The notes: a model not told the origin generated them from the sequence alone. 64,000 nt of DNA from JBLIRR01 sp049472395 (GCA_049472395.1 JBLIRR010000017.1:53248-117247); one strand, 5' to 3'. Counted from the stretch's first letter, positions 8,178 to 17,374 are shown. Translations and numbers: made by a program.

Positions 8178-10769
8178 ATGAAATTTCTAAAAATTCTTTT
8201 TTCAAATTGGTTTTTATGCTCTATTCTAGTTCTGGTCTGCCTCTGTGCCTTGCTTTTTGAATTTTCCCCTTTACAGTTTCTTGAATATAAGGCGTATGAC
8301 TATGTAGCCTCCCTGCGAGAAAAAAAAGTCGAAAGTCCTGTTGTTGTTGTCGCTATTGACAGCAAAAGCATACAAACGATTGGGGACTGGCCTTGGCCAC
8401 GCTCCTATATTGCAGACATGGTTCAATGCCTTTCTGAGGGCGGCGCAAAGGCTCAAGGGATACACCTTCTATTTTCTTCCAGGGAACTAAATCCCGGGCT
8501 TGATGAAATAAAAGCCCTTAGAGAAATTCTTCCTCAGAATGAAAAACTGAAAGATGCGAAAGTGCAGCATATTATCGATTCAATTCTTGAACAATCTGAA
8601 AAGAAGCTCAATCATGATGACATATTAATTAGCAAGATTAGATCAGCGGTAAATGTAATCCTACCTCTCCGCTTTTCCTTAGAATCCGATCCTAATTCCA
8701 CAACTCATCATGATACAGAGACTTTGCCGGAGGTGTCTGCATGGCTGATGATGAATTCGCTCATTTTAAAAGAACCTCCCACGGCATCAGGAAAATTCGG
8801 TGAAGTAACGACGCTTGTTAATGAACATAAGGAGCTCCACGCCGGATCAATACAATCTCCATTTCATGAACTTTCCACTAAAGCCAGGGGTTTAGGGCAT
8901 ATAAATATACGTGCGGACAGTGATGGTCTCATCCGGAGAGTCCCGCTTTTTATACAATACGGGAAAAGATATTTTCCCTCATTCTCCCTCCAATTGGTTA
9001 TGAAATATCTGAAGACAGATATCAGTAATATTAAGCTGAGAAATAGTGTATTCGGCACTTCCGGTCTCTATTCCGATTCCTTGGATATCTCAACTGACAA
9101 GGATTATAGAATGTTTATCGATTTTAATAATAACTGTCCCTCTTTTGAAACTTATTCTTTTTCGGATATACTCGACAACAATTGTTCTCCTGGAGTTTTT
9201 CGGGACAAGATCGTCTTAGTGGGCCTCACCGCTCATGATATTGTCCCTCACTATCAAACCGCATATCATACTGCACTTCCCTCCGTAATGATAGCAGCGA
9301 CGGTTGTTGAGAATATCCTCAATAAAAGATTTATATCTCGCCCTGCCTGGGCACCCTGTTTGGAAATTCTGATTGTCTTGTATTTTGGCTTTTTATTACT
9401 CTTTGTAATTCCTAAAGTCACTCCAAAGATCGGTGCTATCATCTTGGGGAGCTTTCTTATAATGTGGTTTGGAGGTACAAGTACTATTTTTATACTAAGC
9501 GGATACTGGCTCAAGGTATTTATCCCCCTATTCCTCTCAATTTTCGGATATGCAATTGTGGAGTTCAAAACATTTTCTGAAAAAAGGCAGGAAGAAAATA
9601 TAGAACTAAAAAAAATGGTTGGTTTGTCTTTCCAGAGTAAGGGGATGCTTGATATGGCCTATGAAAAATTCCTCCAATGCCCAATAGAAGATCAATCCGT
9701 GAAAGAGCTATTTTACAATTTGGGCCTTGATTTTGAAAGAAAAAGAATGTTTAACAAAGCACTAACCATATACACTCATATATTCAAAGCAGGCAAATTC
9801 AAAGATATCAAAGACAGGATACAAAGGCTTAAGAGCCTTGAGGAGCAGGTTGTGCTGTCAATGTCCCACCCCCCTGGGCAGGACAAAACTCTTCTTTTAG
9901 AACATTCCACCACAACGCCTACCCTTGGACGCTATGAAATAATTAAAGAACTTGGCCAGGGAGCAATGGGTACGGTTTATTTAGGGAGAGATCCCATGAT
10001 TAATCGGGAGGTGGCTATTAAAACTGTAAAATATGCTCATGTTGATAAGGAACAGTTATCGAAGAGTAAAGAACGTTTTTTTCGGGAGGCAGAAGCGGCA
10101 GGAAAACTTAACCACCCCAATATAGTGACGATATTTGATGTAGGGGAGGACTATGATATGGCATATATCGCAATGGAGTATATTGATGGCAGTGAACTCA
10201 CCGAATTTTGCCAACGGAGAAAGCTGCTCTCAGTCAAACGCGTCCTGTCTTTGCTCTCTTCAGTGGCAGATGCTCTTGCATATGCACACAGCCATGGAGT
10301 GGTGCACCGCGATATTAAACCAAGCAATATTATGCTGCTCAAAAATAGTCTTATAAAGGTTACTGATTTTGGCATTGCACAGCTTATGTCCTCTACCGAA
10401 ACCCAAACAGGTACTATTTATGGCACACCTCATTATATGTCCCCTGAGCAATTAAAGGGCAAAAAACTGGATGGACATTCCGATCTATTCTCGCTGGGTA
10501 TTGTTTTTTATGAGTTGCTTACCGGAGAGAGGCCATTTAAAGGCGATAATATTACGAATATCATGTATGCCATTACGAATGTAGATTATATACCTCTGGC
10601 CAAAATCAAGCCGAATCTTCCGTCCTGTTGTACACGAATTCTCGAAGGCCTTTTGACCAAAACTCCCCAACAACGAATCCAATCTGCCGATAAATTAGTA
10701 GATCAGATCCAGCTATCTTTAAAAAATTTGAACAAAAAACGAATGAAAACCACCATAATACAACAATAA
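8178..10769 (+). CDS. CHASE2-domain Ser/Thr protein kinase
   Basis: 863 residues. One N-terminal TM helix (about 10-31) is followed by a periplasmic CHASE2 sensor (about 35-385: VVVVAIDSKSIQ, GDWPWPR, GHINIRADSDGLIRRVPLF, DKIVLVGLTA). Three TM helices lie at about 395-470, then a short TPR-like stretch (about 485-550) and a cytoplasmic kinase from about 583 to 845. The kinase has ELGQGAMGTVYLGRD, VAIKTV, HRDIKPSN, DFGIA and GTPHYMSPEQ, all intact. CHASE2 domains sense unidentified extracellular signals. Just before the kinase is DKTLLLE (near residue 569), a motif also present in the kinase at 4128 and the FHA protein at 10816. It lies 13 bp after the pentapeptide gene, in the same operon. 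Confidence 0.93.
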   Translation: MKFLKILFSNWFLCSILVLVCLCALLFEFSPLQFLEYKAYDYVASLREKKVESPVVVVAIDSKSIQTIGDWPWPRSYIADMVQCLSEGGAKAQGIHLLFSSRELNPGLDEIKALREILPQNEKLKDAKVQHIIDSILEQSEKKLNHDDILISKIRSAVNVILPLRFSLESDPNSTTHHDTETLPEVSAWLMMNSLILKEPPTASGKFGEVTTLVNEHKELHAGSIQSPFHELSTKARGLGHINIRADSDGLIRRVPLFIQYGKRYFPSFSLQLVMKYLKTDISNIKLRNSVFGTSGLYSDSLDISTDKDYRMFIDFNNNCPSFETYSFSDILDNNCSPGVFRDKIVLVGLTAHDIVPHYQTAYHTALPSVMIAATVVENILNKRFISRPAWAPCLEILIVLYFGFLLLFVIPKVTPKIGAIILGSFLIMWFGGTSTIFILSGYWLKVFIPLFLSIFGYAIVEFKTFSEKRQEENIELKKMVGLSFQSKGMLDMAYEKFLQCPIEDQSVKELFYNLGLDFERKRMFNKALTIYTHIFKAGKFKDIKDRIQRLKSLEEQVVLSMSHPPGQDKTLLLEHSTTTPTLGRYEIIKELGQGAMGTVYLGRDPMINREVAIKTVKYAHVDKEQLSKSKERFFREAEAAGKLNHPNIVTIFDVGEDYDMAYIAMEYIDGSELTEFCQRRKLLSVKRVLSLLSSVADALAYAHSHGVVHRDIKPSNIMLLKNSLIKVTDFGIAQLMSSTETQTGTIYGTPHYMSPEQLKGKKLDGHSDLFSLGIVFYELLTGERPFKGDNITNIMYAITNVDYIPLAKIKPNLPSCCTRILEGLLTKTPQQRIQSADKLVDQIQLSLKNLNKKRMKTTIIQQ

Positions 10770-10815
10770 AATGAATAAAGGGAACAATAATAATGACAGA
10801 AAGCGGAGTTAAACT

Positions 10816-11211
10816 ATGATAAAAATACTATTAAAATTTCGAAACAACGTAATGCAAGAAATTAAAACCAGCGATTTACCCATAACCATAGGCAGAAGTA
10901 AGGATAATGTCGTCTGTATTGATAATCTGGGTGTGTCGAAGCATCATGCAATGATTACCCAAAAGAAGGATATATATTTGATCGAGGATTTATACAGTAC
11001 AAATGGCACATTTTTAAATGAAAAACTAATTCACTGTGAGCAGTTAAAGAATGGGGATGAGATTATTATTGGGAAGCATACATTAGAAATTTTCATAGAG
11101 GAGGGTGACATGTCACATCATCCTGTAAACTTAGAGAATATTGAAATGGATAAAACGATGGTATTGGAAACCAAAAAGCAAAAAAAGATGCTCGCTAAAC
11201 TAAGAAAATAA
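10816..11211 (+). CDS. FHA-domain protein (putative phosphothreonine reader)
   Basis: 131 residues. An FHA domain spans about 1-95 and has the binding residues ITIGRSKDN, SKHHAMI and STNGTFLN, all intact, so it should bind phosphothreonine peptides. The C-terminal tail carries DKTMVLE (near residue 112) in an otherwise Lys-rich segment. An FHA domain plus a separate phosphorylatable Thr is the layout of GarA/OdhI-type regulators, where the phosphorylated Thr binds the protein's own FHA domain. Here the Thr motif follows the domain rather than preceding it. It lies 46 bp downstream of the CHASE2 kinase on the same strand, so it is a strong candidate substrate and effector. What it regulates is unknown. 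Confidence 0.9.
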   Translation: MIKILLKFRNNVMQEIKTSDLPITIGRSKDNVVCIDNLGVSKHHAMITQKKDIYLIEDLYSTNGTFLNEKLIHCEQLKNGDEIIIGKHTLEIFIEEGDMSHHPVNLENIEMDKTMVLETKKQKKMLAKLRK

Positions 11212-11224
11212 CAACGCGCGTGTA

Positions 11225-11602
11225 TTATCCTGAATAAAAAATTCGGGGTGTCCAGGTCTGATAGATCTTTGAGTGGGCATTGGTCCTTCTCCTGCGTTTA
11301 TCAATAAACCTTAAGGTGTTTTTACCAATCCTGACCACGTCATTGTTATGTAATTTATGCCTTTTGATTCTTTTCCCATTCACATAGGTGTTGTATGAGC
11401 TTTCAAGATCTTGTATATAATACTCTTTATTGTATCTGTGCATAGAATCATAAATGACTTCTATTACGGCATGATCCTTCCCGACAATCTTATCATGAAT
11501 ACACACATCATTATCCGGATCACGCCCAATTCGGACCAATTGTTTCTTGATAGAATATTTATGTATTGGCTCATTGTTCCGATATTGAATTAACGTAGCC
11601 AT
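11225..11602 (-). CDS. Second FHA-domain protein, convergent to the kinase operon
   Basis: 125 residues, nearly all one FHA domain. VRIGRDPDNDVCI, VGKDHAVI and DLESSYNTYVNGKRI are present. The usual SSNGT turn reads SSYNT, so one phosphopeptide-binding residue differs from the canonical Asn-Gly, though NGK follows. The C-terminal 25 residues are basic. It converges on the first FHA gene with only 13 bp between the stops and no obvious terminator. It is probably another reader of the Ser/Thr kinase signals made next door, or a protein competing for the same phosphosites. Confidence 0.87.
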   Translation of the reverse strand: MATLIQYRNNEPIHKYSIKKQLVRIGRDPDNDVCIHDKIVGKDHAVIEVIYDSMHRYNKEYYIQDLESSYNTYVNGKRIKRHKLHNNDVVRIGKNTLRFIDKRRRRTNAHSKIYQTWTPRIFYSG

Positions 11603-11800
11603 TTTTCTTACTCTGTGTCAATATTGTGTGCAATGGCACCATAAATTGAAAAAATTCTATGCTTTCTTTAGTAATCGGATTATTCCTATATTTTCTTCAT
11701 CCGAAAAAGGATACAGTGAAAATGTAACCTCGTGATATGAGTATATTCTAATCAGACAAGGCTCATCAAAGAAAAGCACACCTGTGAATAGTGGACATAA

Positions 11801-12574
11801 TTATTCTATTAATTTTTTTAGCTGAAGCGCATTTATTACAGCCTGACCATTGCGGTGATTATTAAAAAAAATAAAGAGTATTGTTGTTCGTTCTGCCATT
11901 GATTGTATTCGGGGGACCCATTCCCCCAGTTCCTGCTCATTATAAAGATAATCGTAACGAGTGGTGTTATCTCCATGCCACCAGTTTTTTTTATTACGCC
12001 CGTGAAATCGAATATAAGAAAAAGAGGCGGTTGTAATGTCAGTAGGCTTTAATAGCCTTGGCAACTCAGGCTCATCAACACAGACAAACGCAATATTATT
12101 CTCACGAAGTGTCTGGTATACACTCTCCTTAAGCCACTCGTTATTACGAAATTCTATGGAGAGGGGTAGGCCCTCAAGCTGTGAACATAGGTTATAGAGA
12201 TATTTTCTGGATTCACTCGTATAGTGAAAGCTATAGGGAAACTGCAGCAGCACAGACCCCAATTGTGAAGCCTCAATCAGAGGTCTGATTCCCTCTTGAA
12301 AACGGGTAATTTCGCGAGAAGGGGCATCATTAATCTCATGCGTTAAACCTTTGTAGGCTTTTATAGAGAACATAAAATCCTCTTTGGTCATCTTAAGCAA
12401 CTTTTCCATGACATTAGCATCTGGTTGGCGGTAATAGGAGAAATTGAGCTCAACTGTATCAAACTGCCGAGCATAAAATTTTAAATAATCTCCCTGTTTT
12501 GTCCCTTGAGGGTACACAGGACCTACCCAATCCTTATAGGAATACCCACTTGTTCCAATAAGGATTTTAGTCAT
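11801..12574 (-). CDS. DUF72 family protein (YecE-like)
   Basis: A 257-residue TIM-barrel protein of the DUF72/YecE family. Landmarks are the ILIGTSGYSYKDW start, FDTVELNFSYYRQP, FSIKAYKGLTH, LLQFPYSFH, SIEFRNNEW, CVDEPE, FSYIRFHGRN and the terminal FFNNHRNGQA. Length and motif order are normal. The family is widespread and its biochemical role is unproven; a nuclease or sugar-metabolism role has been suggested from its fold. The stop of the PEBP-like gene just upstream lies 2 bp before this start, so the two are probably translated from one mRNA. Functional linkage between them is not evident. Confidence 0.93.
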   Translation of the reverse strand: MTKILIGTSGYSYKDWVGPVYPQGTKQGDYLKFYARQFDTVELNFSYYRQPDANVMEKLLKMTKEDFMFSIKAYKGLTHEINDAPSREITRFQEGIRPLIEASQLGSVLLQFPYSFHYTSESRKYLYNLCSQLEGLPLSIEFRNNEWLKESVYQTLRENNIAFVCVDEPELPRLLKPTDITTASFSYIRFHGRNKKNWWHGDNTTRYDYLYNEQELGEWVPRIQSMAERTTILFIFFNNHRNGQAVINALQLKKLIE

Positions 12575-12576
12575 AA

Positions 12577-13131
12577 TTAGCGTCTCTTATAGGTGCCAAT
12601 AAGCTCTGCGTGGCCTAGAATATGCCCTTCCATGGCTTTTACAAGCTCCTTCTTAGTAGCGCCTGGAGAAAGATTAAGCATTGTATCAAGGGCGTAAATC
12701 TTAAAAAAGTATCGGTGAGTCCCACCAGGAGGACATGGCCCTCCGTACCCAATTTTGCGAAAATCGTTAATACCTTGCATCCCGCCAACAGCTGGTTTCT
12801 TTTCCGCAGCAACATTCTCGGGCAAACTCTTTATCTCCGGAGGTATATTGTAATATACCCAATGAAACCATGTCCCTACCGGAGCATCCGGATCATCACT
12901 AATAAGGGCAAAACTCTTTACTCCCTCAGGCACTACTTCCCACGCAAGGGGCGGGGATACGTTTGCCCCGTCACATGTGTACCTAGAAGGTATGGCACTC
13001 TTGTTTTTAAATGCTGAACTTTGTAGTTCCATCACAGTCCCTCCGTCAGTTTTTGAAAAAGATTGATCTATTACCCCACCGCTCACAAAAAGAATTAGGG
13101 CACTTAATATAAGAAAAAATTTTTTCATCAT
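12577..13131 (-). CDS. Exported PEBP family protein (YbhB/YbcL, Raf kinase inhibitor-like)
   Basis: 184 residues from ATG 13131. GGAGGGATGT lies just before two consecutive ATGs; an upstream in-frame start at 13188 would add 19 charged residues ahead of the signal peptide and is unlikely. The signal peptide is MMKKFFLILSALILFVSGG. The mature part has the PEBP hallmarks: FKNKSAIPSRYTCDG, SPPLAW, SFALISDDPDAPVGTWFHW, GYGGPCPPGGTHRYFF and YALD. Bacterial PEBP proteins bind small anionic ligands; their physiological role is poorly defined. It precedes the DUF72 gene by 2 bp. Export of a PEBP protein is common in anaerobes. Confidence 0.92.
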   Translation of the reverse strand: MMKKFFLILSALILFVSGGVIDQSFSKTDGGTVMELQSSAFKNKSAIPSRYTCDGANVSPPLAWEVVPEGVKSFALISDDPDAPVGTWFHWVYYNIPPEIKSLPENVAAEKKPAVGGMQGINDFRKIGYGGPCPPGGTHRYFFKIYALDTMLNLSPGATKKELVKAMEGHILGHAELIGTYKRR

Positions 13132-13246
13132 ACATCCCTCCTTCTCCGAGATGATATACTTTTCATACACTCTAAAGATATTTTTCATTATTATATGTCA
13201 ACAATACTTGTTTTATCAATGTGATTTTGTGAATTTCGAAAACTAC

Positions 13247-13275
13247 TTGAAAAATAATATGGTACATGGTATAAC
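13247..13275 (+). promoter_or_regulatory. Sigma-70 type promoter of the MerR-like gene
   Basis: TTGAAA (13247-13252), a 17-bp spacer, then TATAAC (13270-13275), 27 bp before the MerR-like ATG. Each box matches the consensus at four or five of six positions. Normal 17-bp spacing suggests this MerR-like protein does not use the classic over-wound 19-20 bp activation at its own promoter. Confidence 0.5.
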
Positions 13276-13301
13276 CTAAATCTATATAAGGATTTAATGC
13301 C

Positions 13302-13832
13302 ATGGGGAAAAGATTATTTTTAAATAGCGATGTCACCAAAATAGTAAAATTAGCCCAGCGCCAGGTCGTTCACTGGACAGAGAAAGAGTTGGTGATACCT
13401 CTGGTTGAGGCCAAAGGGGCCGGTTCTAAGCGGAAATATACCTATACCAATCTTCTGGAATTTAGCATATGTAAAACACTATTCGATATGGGATTGGGAA
13501 TTCATAAAGTCAAACAGATCGCAAAAGATTTAAGGCAGGATGGTCATCTTACACTATGGGCTGAAGATTACCCAGGATTTCTTAAGAAAGTAGGGGGAAG
13601 GGGCAGCGAAGAGCAAAATCCTGAAAGCCATCATGGAATCTTGCTGATTACATTCTCTGAACATAAATCACTCCGACAGATTATCCCTTATAATATTTCC
13701 TATCTCATGGGTTATAAATCATATTTTCATAAAATTCTCTCCCATCAAGGGCTCATAATTATTAATCTTGGACATATAAAAATAGCTATCGATAGTCAAA
13801 TTAACAAATACATGCATGAGGTAATAACCTGA
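13302..13832 (+). CDS. MerR-family-like transcriptional regulator
   Basis: 176 residues. Residues 5-75 form a MerR-type winged helix: FLNSDVTKIVKLAQRQVVHW, then a wing with KGAGSKRKYTYTNLLEF, and the GLGIHKVKQIAKDL dimerisation-side helix. In the wing, SKRKYTYTNLLE replaces the usual GYRRYTEADL pattern seen in AlpA/MlrA-like subgroups. The C-terminal 95 residues show no known effector domain and contain no Cys pair, so a metal or oxidative-stress role is not supported; a small-molecule or protein sensor is possible. It is convergent with the MORN gene with 1 bp between stops. Targets are unknown. Confidence 0.75.
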   Translation: MGKRLFLNSDVTKIVKLAQRQVVHWTEKELVIPLVEAKGAGSKRKYTYTNLLEFSICKTLFDMGLGIHKVKQIAKDLRQDGHLTLWAEDYPGFLKKVGGRGSEEQNPESHHGILLITFSEHKSLRQIIPYNISYLMGYKSYFHKILSHQGLIIINLGHIKIAIDSQINKYMHEVIT

Positions 13833-13833
13833 T

Positions 13834-14865
13834 TTAGGGTGTTGTTGGTTCTACAATCTCCTTTTCAAATTTATCTTCTTTCCACAAACCCAGTTTAATA
13901 AGGCCATTTGGATCAGTATAGGTTCCCTTACCATGTTTTTTATCATCTTTCCATTCGCCTTCATATGTGCTCCCATCAGCGTAGGTATAGGTTCCTCGGC
14001 CATTAAACTTATTATCTTCCCACTCACCTTCATATTTGCTACCATCAGCATATTCATAAATGCCACGGCCACTCATCTTATCTTTCTTCCAATTACCTTC
14101 ATATTTATCACCCTGTGCCGAAGTAAACACTCCATGTCCATCTGCATAGCCAAATTTCCATTCACCATCATATTTCTCTCCGTTTGCGCGAATAAGAATG
14201 CCCCTGCCATGCATCTTATCATCCTTCCACTCTCCCACATACTCATTCCCATTCATATAGGTAAAGGTACCAAAGCCATCCACAAAACCATTTTTCCACT
14301 GACCTACATATTTATTCCCATTAGCAGAGACAAAAGTTCCCTTTCCATGCGCTTTCCCATTATTCCATTCTCCCTCATACACGCTGCCATCAGCATAAGT
14401 GTAAGTACCCTTGCCATTTTTCTTATCATCTTTCCATTCACCTGTGTATTTACCGCCATCAGCAGAAATAAAAGTACCTATCCCATCCGCCTTTCCCTCT
14501 TTCCATTCCCCTTCATATTTATCACCATTCGCACGTATATAACTGCCAAAGCCATCTCTTTTATCATTCCTCATTGATCCCACATATTTACTGCTGTCGG
14601 AATAGGAAAAAACTCCTTTTTCACCATGCATATAGCCCTCTTTCCATTCCCCTTCATATTTATCACCATTCGCCCAAGAATATGTACCCCAGCCATTCGC
14701 CTTGCCGTTTTTCCACTCTCCTGAATACTTGCTCCCATTGGCCAAAATCATTGTTCCAGTGCCATTTGTACAATCACCTTCTATGCAACTTCCTCTTCCG
14801 CAGCCAATTAACGCGTGAGCATAAAGAAGAAAAATTATTATTATAATAATATCTCTTTTCCTCAT
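13834..14865 (-). CDS. MORN-repeat lipoprotein
   Basis: 343 residues. The N terminus is a poly-Ile signal ending in ALIGC, a good lipobox (Cys22). A CIEGDCTNGTG linker leads into 12 to 13 MORN units of 23 residues, each of the form YxGEWKxxKxxGxGTxxxxNG, up to about residue 330. MORN arrays form elongated beta-hairpin ladders that bind lipids or act as spacers. A paralogue with the same C-GDC-NG linker is at 51887-52720. The repeats give a long open frame on the plus strand that is only a shadow. A 75-residue frame just upstream (14862-15089) overlaps this start by four bases but has no recognisable content. Function unknown; envelope location likely. Confidence 0.9.
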   Translation of the reverse strand: MRKRDIIIIIIFLLYAHALIGCGRGSCIEGDCTNGTGTMILANGSKYSGEWKNGKANGWGTYSWANGDKYEGEWKEGYMHGEKGVFSYSDSSKYVGSMRNDKRDGFGSYIRANGDKYEGEWKEGKADGIGTFISADGGKYTGEWKDDKKNGKGTYTYADGSVYEGEWNNGKAHGKGTFVSANGNKYVGQWKNGFVDGFGTFTYMNGNEYVGEWKDDKMHGRGILIRANGEKYDGEWKFGYADGHGVFTSAQGDKYEGNWKKDKMSGRGIYEYADGSKYEGEWEDNKFNGRGTYTYADGSTYEGEWKDDKKHGKGTYTDPNGLIKLGLWKEDKFEKEIVEPTTP

Positions 14866-15138
14866 TTGTCTATCCTTTCACCTATATATATCCTTATCGA
14901 GTGAAGCTGGGCATCAAATCGACGCTGAATTCTCACATAATATATTAAACATATAAAGAGAGCAAGAACTCCGCAATGCTTATCAGCCGTTCTAATGTTA
15001 GGCACTACAACAATTCCTCTCGGCCCTTCTGATTGTAAGTAAGAAATGATTTCTAATCTATGTCTTTTATTTACATAATGCATAAACAATGGTAGTATAT
15101 AATATTATAAAGAGCTTATAATAAAGAAGGAGAAGAAA

Positions 15139-16095
15139 ATGCGTAATAAAATTTTTACTTTATTCATATTTATATGTATTATCATATGTGCAGCCTCAAA
15201 TATTCTTTTTGCTCAGGCTTTTAATTTTGAGAGTTCACCACCAAGGTTATTGGACGAGACTACGGCAAGCCTGTGGCCGATCTTTAGTTCAAACGTGAGT
15301 GTGAGCAACCCTGTTTTTAATCTGAATGCACACGAATCTCTATTAGCTGGGTCATGGGCATCACGATCGAGTGAGGACCTTCTTATATCAACCTATACTG
15401 GAAGTTATTTTGGCACATCGCAGACCTCTTCTTTTAATCCCCTGGGTGGCACAACCACTGTCTTTTCTGAACTCACTTTGCCCTGGGTTTCGTTAAGCAC
15501 CAATATTACGACTTCTCAGAGTATAGGCACGATGGGATTTGTCCCTGTGGAGAGTTCGGCGGTAAAAATCCAGTATCAGGTATCGAGTCAGGACAATCCC
15601 TATGCAAATATGAATCCTTACGTTGCAGGAGTGTATGCCCTGCAAGAGAATGCAGCCGCTGGTCTGGCCCTTGATAGAGTTTTAGCTGAAAAACCTTTAT
15701 ACACAGCTAGTGGTCAACGATATTATGGCACCGCAAGCTATTATAATCCCTATAGCACCTCAGGTTATTTTTTTCCCGAACAAACATCCACTTCTGTGAA
15801 CCAAATGACAACCGTTGGTGGTATACCAATAAAAAGACTAAGCTATCAAAGCAGTTATTACCCAAAAGACCCTTACCCGGCTGGTATAGATTACCCCGTT
15901 TACTACTATGGGTATGGAAACACCGGGGCTTCTTCAAGCTCCGCCAGCACTTCTTATCCCACTGTTATGGAGGAATCCTATCCCACTGTTATAGATGAAA
16001 CATATCTCACTGTTATAGATGAAACATATGATGAAAGCGAGGAAGAATCGGTTAGAGAGGATGCACTTAGACAGGGAGACCAGATACTGAATTAA
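15139..16095 (+). CDS. Exported protein of unknown function with Tyr/Ser-rich region and acidic tail repeat
   Basis: 318 residues. GGAGAAGAAA lies before the ATG. The signal peptide runs to about residue 26, with a good cleavage site at LFAQA. The mature protein has no recognised domain. Residues 160-270 are rich in Tyr, Ser, Pro and Gly (SGYFFPEQTST, YYGYGNTGASSSS), as in secreted or matrix proteins. Residues 274-300 contain three tandem near-copies of YPTVIDET, and the C terminus is strongly acidic. It is followed 88 bp later by a Tat-exported DUF362 protein. Two other small exported proteins (18732-19175 and 40028-40588) share this Pro/Ser/Thr-rich flavour without clear homology. I do not recognise the family. 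Confidence 0.7.
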   Translation: MRNKIFTLFIFICIIICAASNILFAQAFNFESSPPRLLDETTASLWPIFSSNVSVSNPVFNLNAHESLLAGSWASRSSEDLLISTYTGSYFGTSQTSSFNPLGGTTTVFSELTLPWVSLSTNITTSQSIGTMGFVPVESSAVKIQYQVSSQDNPYANMNPYVAGVYALQENAAAGLALDRVLAEKPLYTASGQRYYGTASYYNPYSTSGYFFPEQTSTSVNQMTTVGGIPIKRLSYQSSYYPKDPYPAGIDYPVYYYGYGNTGASSSSASTSYPTVMEESYPTVIDETYLTVIDETYDESEEESVREDALRQGDQILN

Positions 16096-16183
16096 GGACC
16101 ACTCTATAAAAATAACAGCGCATGTGAGTTCCGGCAATTCTCATTTGGGGTGCATACTATGTGGCCAGGGGAGGCAGCAGGTC

Positions 16184-17209
16184 TTGAAATATGAGAGGAA
16201 TTCTATTACAATAAGCAGGCGACAATTCATAAAACTTGTGGGGTATTCCTCCTTGATTTTAAGCCAGCCTATAGGCGGGGGGTGCGGGAGTAGGCCCTCA
16301 CAAACAAAATCAGACACAACATTCTTTACGGTATCACTTGTGAAAGATACCGATGAATCCTACGCCATTGATAGGGCTATAGAGCTGGCAGGGGGATTGA
16401 ATTTTATTTTACCTGGCGATACTATTCTCTTAAAGCTTGCTCTTAATTCTCCTTATCCATTTCCTGCCACTACAAGTCCTTTCATAGTAGCACACCTAAT
16501 TAAACGTCTTAAAGAGCGGGGAGCGGGAGAGATTTATGTTGGAGACAAATCCCCACGCTGGCAGGATACAATGAGCTGTATGGAAGAAACAGGTATTTAT
16601 CAGACAACTGTAAATGCTGGTGCCTATATAGCAATTTTTGAAGATAATGAAATGATACCTGTCAAGCCGGTAGCGGCCACTCATTGGCCTGTTGGTTTTT
16701 CCATCCCCACTCTTTTTACCCGCGTAGATCACATCATTGCACTCCCAACGTTGAGAACTCATGTTCATGCCAATTTCACTATGGGAATTAAAAGTTTCGT
16801 TGGTGCCCTCCCACAATCAGATCGAGACAAAATGCATAACTCACTTCATTTCTTCGAGCGTATTGCCGAAATCCCTCTTTGTACAGATAAGATCCGTCTC
16901 TCACTCCTCGATGCCAGGTCTGGCTTCAATTCAGAAGGTCCGGATTCCGGGAACCTCATCACACCGGGGATTATAATAGCGAGTAAGAATTTAGTTGCCT
17001 CTGACATTGCTGGTCTCGCTTTATTAAAGAGTTTTGGGACAACATCTCAGCTTACATCGAGCGACATATGGGGTCATCCAACCATCAAGCGCGCCATAGA
17101 AATTTATTCCCCTACCCTATCCATTCATACCTTAAATCTTGTATACGAAGGTATAGATAACATAGAGGAAATTCGCAATCAATTGCACAATGACACCATC
17201 TCACTATGA
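16184..17209 (+). CDS. DUF362 domain protein with Tat signal
   Basis: 341 residues from TTG 16184. This start is preferred because GGGGAGG lies 9 nt upstream and it puts the twin-arginine motif SRRQFIK at residues 11-17, ahead of a hydrophobic stretch ending in GGGCG (a possible lipobox). A GTG at 16124 would add 20 residues and spoil the short n-region. The mature protein matches DUF362: DTILLKLALNSPYPFPATTSP, VGDKSP, HIIALPTLRTHVHANFTMGIK and ASDIAGLALLK. DUF362 proteins are often linked to iron-sulphur clusters; here there is no ferredoxin domain. Tat export fits a protein folded around a cofactor before transport. No enzymatic function is established for the family. Confidence 0.8.
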   Translation: MKYERNSITISRRQFIKLVGYSSLILSQPIGGGCGSRPSQTKSDTTFFTVSLVKDTDESYAIDRAIELAGGLNFILPGDTILLKLALNSPYPFPATTSPFIVAHLIKRLKERGAGEIYVGDKSPRWQDTMSCMEETGIYQTTVNAGAYIAIFEDNEMIPVKPVAATHWPVGFSIPTLFTRVDHIIALPTLRTHVHANFTMGIKSFVGALPQSDRDKMHNSLHFFERIAEIPLCTDKIRLSLLDARSGFNSEGPDSGNLITPGIIIASKNLVASDIAGLALLKSFGTTSQLTSSDIWGHPTIKRAIEIYSPTLSIHTLNLVYEGIDNIEEIRNQLHNDTISL

Positions 17210-17310
17210 TATCCTTTTATATCATAATGAGAATGCGACTTTTTTCATTCGCCAGTTTATACTTTCCATTTCTTGTTTCATTACAAATTTATTTCGGATA
17301 GCTATTCAGC

Positions 17311-17339
17311 TTTAGATAGTGCTAAAAACCTGGTATAGT
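17311..17339 (+). promoter_or_regulatory. Likely promoter of serA
   Basis: TTTAGA (17311-17316), 17 bp, TATAGT (17334-17339), ending 35 bp before the serA ATG. The -10 matches five of six consensus bases and the -35 four of six. Confidence 0.4.
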
Positions 17340-17374
17340 GTAATGAAAAATATGCAACTGAACATAGAGAGGGT

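Noticed and set aside
13933..14577. A 214-codon open frame on the strand opposite the MORN lipoprotein gene
   Set aside because: It is an antisense artefact of the MORN repeats; it has repeated hydrophobic residues with the repeat period and no start signal.
14862..15089. 75-codon frame overlapping the start of the MORN gene by four bases
   Set aside because: Although the overlap resembles coupling, there is no ribosome binding site and no recognisable protein; it covers the divergent promoter region.
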